DNA of 64,000 nucleotides from assembly GCA_033002965.1 (NCBI GenBank), contig JAURVB010014732.1, forward strand, positions 34,577-98,576, read 5' to 3'. The notes beneath the pieces were generated by a model, which was not told where the DNA came from, did no database searches, and was given only the letters and a program-made list of their open reading frames with translations. Each line of letters starts with the position of its first letter. Positions within the stretch are counted from its first letter, which is position 1. Positions 11,962 through 26,704 of the stretch are shown here, one piece after another. The stretch comes from Piper betle (lineage: Eukaryota; Streptophyta; Magnoliopsida; Piperales; Piperaceae). The position numbers were made by a program, and so were the translations under genes.

Positions 11962-14900
11962 TTGAGCAATGTTTCCAACAAGCACCACAAACGCATCGAC
12001 AACCCATTCCCTTCCACCCCAAAGTCCCTCCCTCTTCTCTCCGGCGCACTCTTCTCCCACCTTGAGCACACGTCTGTACCACCTGCTTTTGGGATCGCCA
12101 GTGATTTCCAGCTTCTCTGGAGCTCCCAAAATGCTGGTAGCCTGTCCATTTCTCACAAGTCCATGCCCAGCAAGGCCACCTTCTCTACCAACCCGGCAAG
12201 GCCTTTGTCTTCGCGGCTCTTGCAGAGACGGAGGCTGAGGAGAGCAGGGGGCGTTTGCTATCAAATATAGAAAGGTTCACTTTGTTTGTAGACACCAGTC
12301 TGTGGACGAGATCAGGGTGGTAAATCAGATGGACGAGCCCTATGAGGCATTTGATCGTGATCCTTCACTGGAGTCCAATTTGAAAGCCACCCAATTCCCA
12401 GCTGTGATCATCAAAGGCTGGGTCTTCAGTAGCAAGAAGGCTGAGAAGTATATCAATGGAGATTTAGATCCACCAGCGGTAAAAAGGTGTACCCATGCAA
12501 AATTGGGAAAGATTTCTGTTGTTGCAAAGTACTGGGTCTTGTTTGATAAGAAAAACTTTAGTCAAGTTGGTTTTCAAGTAAAATTTGGACCACCCAATTG
12601 GAGACTCTCCATCTCGTCTCCAACGAGAAAGATAAAAAGTATGAGGAAGAAATTCAGATTGCAGTTCCATTGTCTATCAAGGTCGCAAGGTTTTTCCCTA
12701 CTGTTGAATGAAGTGGATGAATTTCGAAACAGGGTGGGTAAATCTTTGAACTTCAATAGGGTGGTGGTGACTTATTCAAGTGAGAGGGATGAAAAGTTCT
12801 TTGTCTTTGGAGAGCAATTCTCACACATGGAGTTCAAAGGCAGTATTTGTGCAAGAACAAGGTATTGGAAGAGGTGATCAACCAATTACTTTCGCCGCCA
12901 ATTTAGTAAGCTACAGGTAGAGTCCTGCCCACCATTTCATACATGTTTAAGCTTCTCACACGGCGTTCTGTTTATGAATTTGGATCCAGACTCTCCGTCT
13001 CTGTAACAGTAGTCTAACTTTTGAAGGTCTGGGGCCGACCGAAGTACCACTTAAGCTCCATCCCTATTTTTTATGACGAGCAAGATGAGATCACTTTATC
13101 TAGAAGGATACAGTTACTCGGTATTTGATTTGACGAGAGCAGATAGAGTACAAATCCAGGTAAACATCAATGTTGAAAATCGAATGTGCTTCTCCTCTTG
13201 GAGTCAGCGTTTTTTGTATCATCTAATGTAATACGCCACGGCTTTGCAATTGATAATTCTCTTCCATAATTTGCAGTACAACTTGTTAGTTATCGCCACA
13301 ATGGTGAACTCCAGTTATTTGATTTTTGGATATTTCTACCCAGCCTTGTCATCTGTCATCACATTTTTGGATTGTGCTTTAACATGCAGGTTTCCAGCAA
13401 CTCTGTTCGTGGAAGAATACTGCATGGAAGCTCTCCTGTTGAACTCGTAGAAAGGTTTACAGACACCGCACGGAGACCAGAGCTTCCCAATTGGATTCTC
13501 TCTGGTGCTGTAGTTGGAATGCAAGGGGGAACAGATGCTGTCGTTCGTGTCTGGAACCAGTTGAAGAAATTGAATATCCCCATTTCTGCATTTTGGCTTC
13601 AGGTAAATACCAAATAGTCCTCTTGCTCTCCTTCTCGCAGACAAAGCTTTAAAGTTTTTGGTTTTTCTTAGGACTGGGCTGGGCAGAGGAAGACCATAAT
13701 TGGATCTCAATTGGGGGAACTGGGAAGTTGATGAAGACAGATATTGGACACAACTTGTAGATGATCTTCGAGCAGCAAACATCAAAATGATGGCCTATTG
13801 CAATCCCTGCCTTGCTCCGGTATAAGTGGTTCTGACAACAATTGTAATTTGCTTAAGCTAAGAGACTTCCTGATCAAAATTTCAAAAAATTTAGTATTTC
13901 CACTGCTAAGGCATTCCTGTACAGGTAAAAAAGCCAAACGCAAAGCGAAACCTGTTTGAAGAGGCTAACAAATTAGAACTGCTGGTGAAGGACAAAAATG
14001 GTGAAACTTAACAACTTTTAGCGTGGACATGTTGGACTTAACCAACCCTGCAGCAATTATCTGGTTCAAGAAAATCCTACGTGAGATGGTGGATAGTGAG
14101 TTAGAGGTTGGATGGCTGATTTCGGTGAAGGACTACCACTGGATGCTTGTCTCTTTAATGGTAAGGATATTATTAGTTTTAATATCATAGTAGTGTTTTA
14201 TTAATACATAGAAACAGTAATTCAGAAACTGATTTCTGGTTGATGAAATCAATGGTAATTGATGGACGAAAAATGTCAAGCTCAAATGAACTAAATACTA
14301 TACTGAGAAATTTATAGTTTTTATCAGTGTAGAAAACACAAGTTTAGAATAAATCATTTGTTTTTTAGGTTGCATAAAGAGGAGAAAATTCTTGAAGTTG
14401 TGTTCTAAAACATTTTTCTATGAGATTTTCCATAAGACAAAAAAATTTTTAATGTCCAGGTGAAGATCCAATCACAGCCCACAATAAGTACCCTGAACTG
14501 AGGGCTCAGGTAAATAGAGAGTTCGTGGAAGAGTGGAAACTAAGCCAAGATGTAAAAAGACCCCGACGACAATTTAGTGTTTTTTATGAGAGCTGGTTTC
14601 AGGGAAAGCCCAAAGTGGGGCATGCTATTTTGGGAAGGTGATCAGATGGTTAGCTGGCAAAAAACGATGGAATAAAGAGTGCTGGCTTGGGAATGCTACG
14701 CACTGGGTTATCTGGTTACGGATTCAACCATAGTGATACTGGAGGCTACTGCGCTGTGGACATACCTCTCATAAGATACCGAAGAAGTGAAGAATTGCTG
14801 CTTCGGTGGATGGAGCTAAATGCCTTCAACGTAGTCTTCCGCACACATGAAGTATATTCAACTTGAAACCAGATGCAAGTGGCAGAAAGATCGCCTAGTG

Positions 14901-15645
14901 TTTGCATTTGATCTTCACCTGTAATTTGCGCTATGAAGTCAGTTTTTGCAAAACGTTATACAGTGGTAACAAAGCAATTAAAAAGATCAGCACAATCCTT
15001 AACTTATTGTTGACAATTTGTGAGCTTCACTGATATAAATCCTTGCGGTTTTACCAAAACAGGGCAACAAACCATCTGCAAGTGTACAGTCTACTCAAAC
15101 AGGCGAACCATGTCACACTGCGCGTTTTGCAAAGGGTTTACAAGGCTTGGGAGTTCTACCGAATTCAACTTGTGAAGGTAGAGTTCCTCATATGATAGTT
15201 CAATATACTCTTGTATTGTGTAATTACCATCTCACCAATGTTGGGACTCACTCATTCTTCGCATGTTGTACCACTGCATTGACAGGAAGCGACTGAAAGA
15301 GGCACACCAGTTGCTAGGCATCTGTTACTCCATTTTCCCGACGATGAGCATGTGCAACATATAACGTATCAGCAATTAATGATCGGTTCAGAGACACTAG
15401 TGGCACCAGTTCTCGATAAAGGCGCGAAGAAAGTAAAGGTTTACTTTCCGCTAACAGGAGGGATATCTTGGAAACATGTATAGGGACATATATGGTGAGC
15501 CCTCAACAAATCGCAGCAGCAAACAGATCAAAGGACTCGAAAGTTGGATTGAAGCCTCCACAGGTTAACCGGCCATTTTTGTAAAGATGGGATCTTCCGT
15601 TGGAGAAACATTCATCAAGAACTTGGAAGAACTGAATATTTCATA
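11962..15645 (+). pseudogene. Broken GH31 alpha-glucosidase / sulfoquinovosidase-like gene
   Basis: Pieces of the plant YihQ-like glycoside hydrolase family 31 protein appear in order on the plus strand. They are: KHHKRIDNPFPSTPKSLPLL near 11980; a QFPAVIIKGWVF block at 12390; GIGRGDQPITFAANLVSY near 12870; SLYLEGYSYSVFDLTRADR near 13090; LSGAVVGMQGGTDAVV at 13500; MMAYCNPCLAP near 13790; the catalytic region readable as GWMADFGEGLP near 14110; GLSGYGFNHSD near 14710; SEELLLRWMELNAFN near 14790; and GSSVGETFIKNLEEL near 15590. Adjacent blocks lie in different frames, with a 2-base loss near 13705, stops near 14008 and 14640, and a start position that reads AAG rather than ATG. Exon-intron borders are partly preserved, so this is a decayed spliced gene, not a processed copy. 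The intact family cleaves alpha-linked sugars, probably sulfoquinovose glycosides; no function is expected here. Confidence 0.85.
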
Positions 15646-15659
15646 GTAATGTGGCCCTG

Positions 15660-17755
15660 CTGAAAAGAAATGGAATCCAATAGGCTAATCTGAAAATTCT
15701 TCTTTCCCAAGAAAGGTGCCCACTGATTTATTACAATCTCATCTCCCTCTAGTGATGTTGGATAAGGAGCTTATTAGCCAAAAAAAATAAAATTGATTAG
15801 AACCCACAAGCATCAAAAGATTAACCGGCGAACAGGAACCATGCGACATATTGTCGAACTAGCGATAGGCATCTCCAACATCGCATGAGTGAAGCCATGT
15901 TCCTCCACTAACAGTAACAGATAAATGCACGTAAGCCACAGAAACACGTTACTCTGACAGCGATATCGTCAACATTACCGACGCCTCTAATGACTGCTCG
16001 TCATGTTGAGGCTCGAAACCCAAGAGCAACGGCCATCCCTTCTAACGAACCAAGCAAAGTACACCCAAGTTGGAAGAAAAAACAGGCTTAGATTTGGTAG
16101 CGTGGCTCGTAAGATTTTACGTCCTTTGATTCAGACTCCGAAATCAAATGATGCTCGGCTTGTGTTGTTTTTAAGTCAAATATATCTTTATATAAACAAA
16201 AAACTTTTTAAATATATTAATATCTTGGTAAAAATTTATACTTATATATATCTGAGATTATGGCTAAACAACTTCACTAAATAAAAATTATAAACGAATG
16301 TGACTAAATTATCACTTACTACAAGAGAGTGTTTTAGTATATTATTTTATATAAATACTATGCGAGCTTTATTCATAAGCACTATAACTAAATAGTTTAT
16401 ATCAGCTACTAAGCGACACGCTATAACTTATATTTGAAGTACATCTAGTAAGTTTTAATATAAAAAATTATTAAAAAATGGAGAACTTATAAATCCTCAA
16501 ATCAATTTAACTTTTTTATTTTTTAACTTATATATAACAAACAATAATTTACTTTTTAAAAACTCATGATTTTTTTAAAAACTTAAAAATAGGTCATATT
16601 TATGTTTTAAAAATGACAAAAATTTACCTAACCTCCCACTCCTAGGTCTCTACTTATCAATTGAGGATCGTGACCCACTTAAATAAACTAATTAATTTCA
16701 TTTTAAAGCACATCAAGCTTAGGGATATAAATAAATCAAGCAATTTGCGAGCATTTTATGTTTGACTTTGTTCGTCTTGAACTCATACTTATTAATTTTA
16801 TACTCGAAAAAATACTTTACTTGAGCTAAGCAGTTCGTTGAACTATAAACAGAGTCTGAACTAACGAGTGTCTGGTTTAGTTTAACTCGAAACTCAAATT
16901 TAATGTGTTTGAGCTCAATATGATATTTTTATATCAAGTTTTTAATATGAGTAAATAACTATTATACCATCATCAATTACTTACTAAAAAATATTACTAG
17001 TACTTAACATATTGCTTAACTATTAACTATTTGGTTTGTTTAATAGTATCAAGTCTATGTTTATCCTTAATTATTGTTTCCTCAAAATGAAATATATCAA
17101 ATATAACTTGTCATATTAATGGAGACTAAATTAAGATTATATATTGGTCGTACTTATAGTAACTAGTTAGTTATTTAATAAGTTTGTAATAATTGAGACA
17201 TGAAGTATTTATAAACTAATTATTAATAAATGTTTAGTAATGCTTATTAGTTTCTACTAAATGTTAAGAACTTGCATCTAATCGAATTATAATCAAGCCA
17301 AGTAATTTTGTTTGGCTTCGATCGACTCAGCTTAGCTCAGCTTGGTTTGGCTCAACTCATATTATAATGAAACACAAACCAAACTTGAATAGGTAAATGT
17401 TTAGCTTAAGCTCGGTTATCAATGTATAACATGATAATGAACCAAGTTGAAATAAAGTAGTTTAAAAATTAGTTGAACATGAACAAAAGTAGTGTTTAAC
17501 TTAACTTGGATCATTTTCACCTTAATCAAGTGTTAATGATATTTTCTAGTACTAAAATTAATTTTCCTGTCGATCTCGTTGTAACTAGGATTACCAATAA
17601 CCTACTAGGAAACATCAACCCCTGATCAAATTAGGATAAGGCGTATGGGCCACATTTGATATCTGAAAATGGCCTGGCCCATGGGGGCATGGGCTTTCAA
17701 GCCCAGAAAATGAGTCGAGTTGGGAAAAACAATGCGAGCGGAGGGAAAACCGGGA
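15660..17755. other. AT-rich intergenic DNA
   Basis: No gene is recognised. From about 16730 to 17530 the text is full of short GAGCT/CTCGA-like words in AT-rich context, which resembles a worn dispersed repeat, but I cannot assign it to a family. The last hundred bases are the presumed mtACP promoter and 5' UTR. Confidence 0.4.
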
Positions 17756-17759
17756 AGAT

Positions 17760-19251
17760 ATGATGGCGTTGAGGGCGGCGATCCTTGGCCGGCTCAGGAT
17801 TCCTGTCGGCGGCGTTCCGCCGTCGGCCCGGTGTGGGACTTTCGGCCGGAGGCTCTTTTCGTCCCACGATGCTGACCACTTGGACAGGAAGGAGGTGGTG
17901 GAGAGGGTCCTCGACGTCATCAAGAGTTTTCCCAAGGTCGATCCTTGCAAGGTCTGCATTTTTTTAAACTTTCCTTCCTTCTTCAAACTCCTTTCTACAC
18001 AAGCACTTGGGATAAAAGTATATCGATCTTGGTTTTATAAATTTAATGGTAATGGATGCGTGTTTGGGCATTTGATTTTATTCTGGTCATCCTACTGAAA
18101 ACTGCGCAATTAATTTGAGCGAAAATACTAATGAAGATCTAAAATTCGCTGTATCAGTCTATTTTTGATCGCCACCGTTTATTTTAAATGCTCGCAACAT
18201 TCGGATGAGAATGTAAGCATGAAGGCTGAGAGTATGTGGTGTCCGTTCGGTTAGGTATAGCTTTTCTAGACACAGTTTCTGCTGACCATTTGTAAACCAT
18301 TATTTGGTTACTCTTTACCCTGCCTTGAGCGACTCGATGATCCAGCCAGAACTGGGGATTGGTCGTGGTTGATGTTGAGGGGTATAAGCACTCCTCATGA
18401 GGTTTTTGGAAGAACATATGGTCCTTCCTCAAAATCGCTGTTCTTCACCAAGTTCCCTGCGGCAAAAATTCAAACACTTATCAAACTCAATCAGAATTAT
18501 CGTATTATCATCATCATCATCAATATAATTATTATTATTATTATCATCATCATTATTATTATTATTATTTTGCATTTGTTTTTTGCATGGAGCATAGTGG
18601 ATGACCACATTTCCCTTTATTAATCACAGTAAGAAAGAATGTAATAAAGGGGAAAACGCATTAGTGTTTAAATTAAGCATCAGTGTTTAAAAATTTTTTA
18701 AAAAAAGAAGAGAACTGTCTTAGCATATCCTTAAGGGAGAATTTTGCAAAAACGCCTCCTCAACCCTTGCTGCATGAGCTGCAATGTGCAAACTGTACCT
18801 CGGCATGTAGCTTATAAAACGTTCTTATGAAAACCTTGTTTTTTGATCATTCTATGATTGTTTAAGCTCATTCCTATGTTATGTTGAGTATTTGGTGTTT
18901 TTAGATTTCGTGGTCGTTTGATTTATCTAAGCTTCATGCGGAGAAGAAAAACCATTTTCATTTCGAATGATCCCCTCTTTCAAATTGGGATTGGTGCTTC
19001 TCTGTACGCACGTTTTCTCTCTTGAGATTTAGCAGCGAGGAATTTACTTACCATGGTTTTCAGCCTTGGTGCAGGTGACACCGGAGGTCCATTTCCAAAA
19101 GGATCTAGGATTGGACAGCCTAGATAATGTTGAAATAGTGATGGCACTGGAAGAGGAGTTCAAGCTTGAGATTCCGGACGAGGAAGCCGACAAGATCGAT
19201 TCGTGCGGACTTGCGATTGAGTACGTTGCAAATCATCCAATGGCTAGCTGA
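17760..19251 (+). CDS. Mitochondrial acyl carrier protein
   Basis: Two exons, 17760-17951 and 19075-19251, encode 122 residues. The first about 35 residues are rich in Arg, Ala and Gly without acids, ending around RRLFSS, a typical mitochondrial targeting sequence. The carrier domain follows from about residue 40 ([19 protein letters not shown]). It contains [20 protein letters not shown] with the phosphopantetheine-bearing Ser at residue 79 of the DSLD motif, then [13 protein letters not shown]. The C-terminus [11 protein letters not shown] is standard for plant mtACP. The protein carries acyl chains for mitochondrial fatty acid synthesis (lipoate precursor) and is a structural partner of LYR proteins in complex I. 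GT and AG sites are canonical and in phase. Two adjacent ATG codons (17760 and 17763) are equally possible starts. The intron of 1.1 kb carries an ATT/ATC microsatellite. Confidence 0.95.
18504..18571. repeat. (ATC)n/(ATT)n compound microsatellite in the mtACP intron
   Basis: A run of ATC and ATT trinucleotides with few interruptions lies inside the intron. It is a likely length-polymorphic marker and has no coding role. Confidence 0.85.
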
Positions 19252-19955
19252 TATACAATTATCAACTTCTTCGCTATCTGTCTGGCCTCCGAGCTTTTTA
19301 ACTTGTGCTTCTTTTCATGTTTGAAAACCTCGCTTTTGAGTGTATGCCAACGGACCTTCGATTTGCAATTACTGATAAAATAATTTGAACAAGGTTTGAC
19401 CTCAGGTGTGATGATACCATGTCACGGTAAGGGTGGCATTGTTTTTCCCTCCTCTCTCCGGTGTTGGACATTTCGTTATGTCTTTTTCGTGAAAACAAAA
19501 TTCTTAATGAGTGTCAATCATTGAACGTGAAGTGATCTTCCCCTAACTATTATAAGTGTATGTGAAAATTTAGAGCAAGAAATCAATAATCAATCCTATT
19601 TCATGATATAGAGCAGACAACTAAGAGACGACGAACATAACAAATATAATTCATGGTCGTTCGTGATTCACCAAATATTCGGGCCAGGGGACGACATTGC
19701 GAGACAAAGCCATGGGCACGGATTATTATTTTTTCCCCAAGGCCATAGACATGGAAAATTGTGTTACCTTGACTGCATTGCCAAGAAACATGCATAAATA
19801 GTCCAATTGAAACCTTGCATTCCATTTTTCCTGTAACACATTCTAAGTTGCTTAACCCTTCAGTTTCTTTTACGCTAGTGCAACACCCGAAACAAGAGCA
19901 TAAAATGCTCATTAAACCACATGTTTATGTAAGTGAACTAACAGATCATAATACA
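19252..19955. other. Convergent intergenic region between mtACP and CYP22
   Basis: The region holds the presumed 3' UTRs of the two convergent genes. The minus-strand open frame at about 19601-19912 is cysteine-rich but has no recognisable domain and I do not call it a gene. Confidence 0.45.
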
Positions 19956-19958
19956 AAA

Positions 19959-20101
19959 GTATTTGTGAGCACCCTCACATTTCTACGTCTTCAATTCCAC
20001 TACCCATTCAGGGTCTTGCATGGCGAAAGCTGAATTTGTACGTTCGATCTTGCATGGTGAAAGCCGATTTTTTACGTATTTGTGAGCACCCTCACATTTC
20101 T
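19959..20101. repeat. Local duplication around the CYP22 stop codon
   Basis: A 26-base segment at 19959-19984 recurs at 20076-20101, and a second pair of related segments lies at about 20014-20037 and 20048-20071. The copy at 20076-20101 contains the CYP22 stop codon and last codons, so the outer copy is a duplicated gene end now in the 3' UTR or beyond. Confidence 0.8.
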
Positions 20102-21881
20102 CCACATTCAGCAATGACACAAGCAAGCTTGGGGCGGTTGTTTGGTCCTGTGGCTACATTCTCAATTTTCCTCACGACCAACAGGCCCTCCCCGAACACC
20201 CTCTGAGAGAGTTATAAAACAAATGAAATATATTCAGTAGTAACACAAACATATAAAAAAATAAATGAAGCTCCCAGCTTACCCCAAAGACAACATGTTT
20301 ATTATCCAGCCAGTCACACTTTGCACAGGTGATGAAGAACTGTGAAATGTAATTTGTACAAAACAATCAGAATAACGGAAGAAACAATTGAACAGAGACC
20401 ACTGAAAGCATGGTAAATTATCTTCCTATTGCATCACATATTTGTTTAGAAATGTGATAATACATCTAATAGGAATTCATTTTTCAGTTTCTAATAACCT
20501 GGCAGCCGTTCGTGTTGGGACCACTGTTGGCCTGTAAATAAAGTTAGTAGACATAATATTAGCATTTAGCATTTACAACCAAACATGAAAAATTTCAGTC
20601 ACGAAATTGACGACAGATAACATGCATACCATTGACAAAAGACCAGGACCAGTGTGCTTTGCAGTAAAGTTCTCATCTTCAAACTTGCTTCCATATATGG
20701 ACACACATCCACTGCCATCGCCCTGCAAACCAAGTTCCAGAGCATCATCTGGTTAAAAACTTTCCAATGATGTCGTTCTAGCCAGAGCCACATTTTATTT
20801 GCCAAATGTTTTCCCAAACCTTGAATTAGGCTCAGTCATAAGCAACAAGTTGAACTTAAACCACGGAGAAGGGAAAGCAAAACATGGATGCAAGTAACAT
20901 CACACCCCAACAGATTTATCATACGTCAACGCTATGATTTAAAATATATGCAAGGCAGAATTCAGACCTTGACGAAGTCACCAGCTTGAACCATAAAATC
21001 CTTAATCACCCGGTGGAACTGCCATCCTTTAAAGCCAACTAGTATCCCAGCCTTCCAGTGGTCAGAAACCATAAACATTGACTCAACACATACCAATGAA
21101 AAATTTGTGCAGTTCAGAGAAAAAGAGGTACCCTCCTCCCATCTGAAAAAGACGTTTGACAAATATAAAAAGCGTGAAGGAGATTGCCGCATACCTATAC
21201 TCCCCCGTGCAAAATTGCCTGTAGAGAAAACATGAACGATCATAAAATGATCGAAAAAAATGCATCAAAATTTGAGAATTCATTCATCAAACAGTTCAAA
21301 TGCCCAAATATTCACAAATAACAACATTTAGGGTCATTCAGATCAAGAGGTAAAGGAACAATGTCATTACCCTTCTAGCCACCAATTTCTTCAAATATTC
21401 AATGACGCTGTGACTCAAAGACCCCATTATCAGAAATTCTAACATCACAAGCTCAAATGAAATTCTACCATCACAAGGTTAGATGAATTCAAAGCATCAA
21501 TCTTTGTTCACTTGCCAGATTTTTTACTCTCCAAGATGTACAATAACAAGATCGCACTCGTCACATTCAAATTGGCAATTGCAATGTCAGTACTTAAAGA
21601 ACTCATCTTTCTTCGCTACTCTAGTTTCCCTAAACAAGCAGCACAGCAGCAATATCGCAAACTTTGAAACACAAAAGTTGTACTTGCAATGGGAAAACGG
21701 ATGTATGGTGCAGGAACCTGAAATTCTCGGCGCTTTTGTGGGCGATATCGACGAAGAGCTCCATCTTGATCCTGCCGGCGGGGATGGTCCAGATGGTGAC
21801 GTCGAAGAATACGACCGGGTTTTTGGGGTTAGGAAGCCTCAGGTGCCACTCCACGCCGGCGTCTGCTCCGGTGGCGGCCAT
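20092..21881 (-). CDS. CYP22: Cyclophilin-type peptidyl-prolyl isomerase, CYP22 (PPIH-like)
   Basis: Seven exons can be traced: 21881-21718, 21218-21195, 21055-20968, 20722-20630, 20531-20499, 20339-20283 and 20202-20092. Together they give 189 residues that match plant CYP22 throughout, ending in VIAECGEM*. Cyclophilin landmarks are present: [21 protein letters not shown] with the catalytic Arg, [20 protein letters not shown], and [22 protein letters not shown]22/PPIH proteins isomerise proline bonds and are linked to the U4/U6 snRNP in other organisms. Oddities: intron 2 lacks an AG before exon 3 (the border reads CTG then GAAGG), and conserved positions carry unusual residues, for example Trp for Gly in DVTIWTI and Trp for Cys in FKGWQFHR. 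The gene may be decaying in its 5' half, or a base may be missing at the acceptor. All other introns are GT-AG and in phase. Confidence 0.85.
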
Positions 21882-22792
21882 CCTCCTCCGGCGCCGGAGC
21901 CGTCCAACCAGGCAGGCGGCCGTACCTCTTCCTTCCCTCCACGGCCGACTACGATAATCAGTGACGATGGTTCGGAGATGGAATGATGGATGGCCCCGGA
22001 TCCGGCCTTTCGGATCGAATCCGACCAACGGGTAGAGGGGTTGGTCGCCCAATTCGAATCAAATCGGATCGGGTTCAGAAATAGACGGTTCATCATGCAT
22101 GTCGCCTATATACAGCTTTATCATAATCTAAGACTAAGTAACTTATATTCTTACACTTTGTTAAAATCTTATTAAAACCCGCCTTATAAATTTAGCAGAG
22201 GATGGAAGAAGAGAAAATCCTCTTTTTACAGTTTCAATTATCAAGTTATAACAAAAAAAGTCAATTAAATAGTTTAGTTCTATAATAAAGATATATAATA
22301 ATATAAAAAATAATCATTTTTACTGTTAAATAGTTAATATTAACTACAAGTCCTACTAAATAATTACATATATATATATATATAAGTGATATCATTTAAT
22401 TATTATTAAAAAATTTAAATTATTGTTTAGAATATTTAACAAATAGTACATAGTTTATTAACTTCTGATTAATTTGGTGGTGTTATGACTATATTAGCTA
22501 TACACATATAATAAGACTTATAACTGATTATTATTACTACCAAAAGAAAATAATATTGGCAAGGATGATACATATATATACATACACGGGGTTAATTAAA
22601 AGGAAGAGTTTGATGTGGCGTACTTTGGTGTGATAATAAATACGATCGGTTCGAATCACACCAATTTTTTTGAACGGTTATCGGGTAACGACGTGCCGGG
22701 CTTCGGGGAACCCGACCCGCCTACAAGAGGCGAGATTCACGATGGGGGTTTTAGGGTTTTAGGCCAAAATCCCTTCCCGACGTCGCCAAGCA
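21882..22792. promoter_or_regulatory. Divergent promoter region between CYP22 and PRMT3
   Basis: These 0.9 kb separate two gene starts that point away from each other and must hold both promoters. The DNA is AT-rich in the middle, with a TA repeat near 22370. I see no convincing TATA box at a fixed distance from either start. Confidence 0.5.
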
Positions 22793-25763
<2,971 letters not shown>

Positions 25764-25839
25764 CATATCATTGGAGATCACTGCAATCGGTGGAAATGGC
25801 AGGAAAAGAAGTTTGCCTACCCAAATGTTTAACTTATGA

Positions 25840-26704
25840 GTTCCTCTTTTGTTTTTAAATGGGTAGTTTTCCAGGTTCGGCCTTTTTTTGTTCTCTATGT
25901 TTATTATGTATTAATTGCAATACGTACATGTTTATGATACTTAGCAACTGGCGAGGATGTTTGATCAAATCATTCTTGTGATCATTGACATACCACGACA
26001 AGCTTGTAAGAAGTAGAGTTGATACATCTGCCCACATTTGGGGCATTTTGTAATGCAATTACAAAAATGTGGTAATTCTAATCTACACATCCGCCTTTGT
26101 TACTTTCTTTGATGCATTTACAGTGTTAAAGTAGCAAAGAAAGTTACAATGTTTCAGGGGGTGGCGACTTTCGAGTGTCCAATTGTCTTCAACGAAATTG
26201 AATCCAAAATTTACCTGTCAAACTTGTTCTAGAATAATTTCCGACAAGCTTCCCGAAGATCGCATCATGAAGGCTTAGTAATGGACTTCATTATCAAGAA
26301 TATGTCACTTGAGATCAAGAATTGCCAAAAAAATAAAACCAATACAATAGTTCTTCTACAATAGTACAATGTCGAGGATTACATTTAAACCGGCGTGGAT
26401 CTATATATCCAAGTTTACACGAGCGAACACTAAACCACCAACACCCCGTTATAGACAAATGTTTCTGACGTTTCAAGAGCTGTCGGCTTCTGATACAACC
26501 ACCATTTCTTTCTCATGCAATCAATCAGGTTTTAATGGCATCCTGAAAAGCCGCAGACCATGAGTAGTAGCCAGTAGCCACATGCTTACATTCTCATTGC
26601 AACATAAATTACATCTTATATTACACGAATCACCCTGTATACGGTGCTTCATAGCATTTAACGGGCAATTAAAAGCCTTGCGCACAACCCATTGATAGTA
26701 AGAT
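25840..26704. other. Convergent intergenic region between PRMT3 and the TGA gene
   Basis: The region presumably contains both 3' UTRs. No gene, repeat or RNA is recognised. Confidence 0.5.

Noticed and set aside
13336..13785. Minus-strand frames across the GH31 remnant
   Set aside because: Shadows of the plus-strand pseudogene exon.
18184..18623. Frames inside the mtACP intron
   Set aside because: Intronic, partly formed by the ATT/ATC microsatellite.
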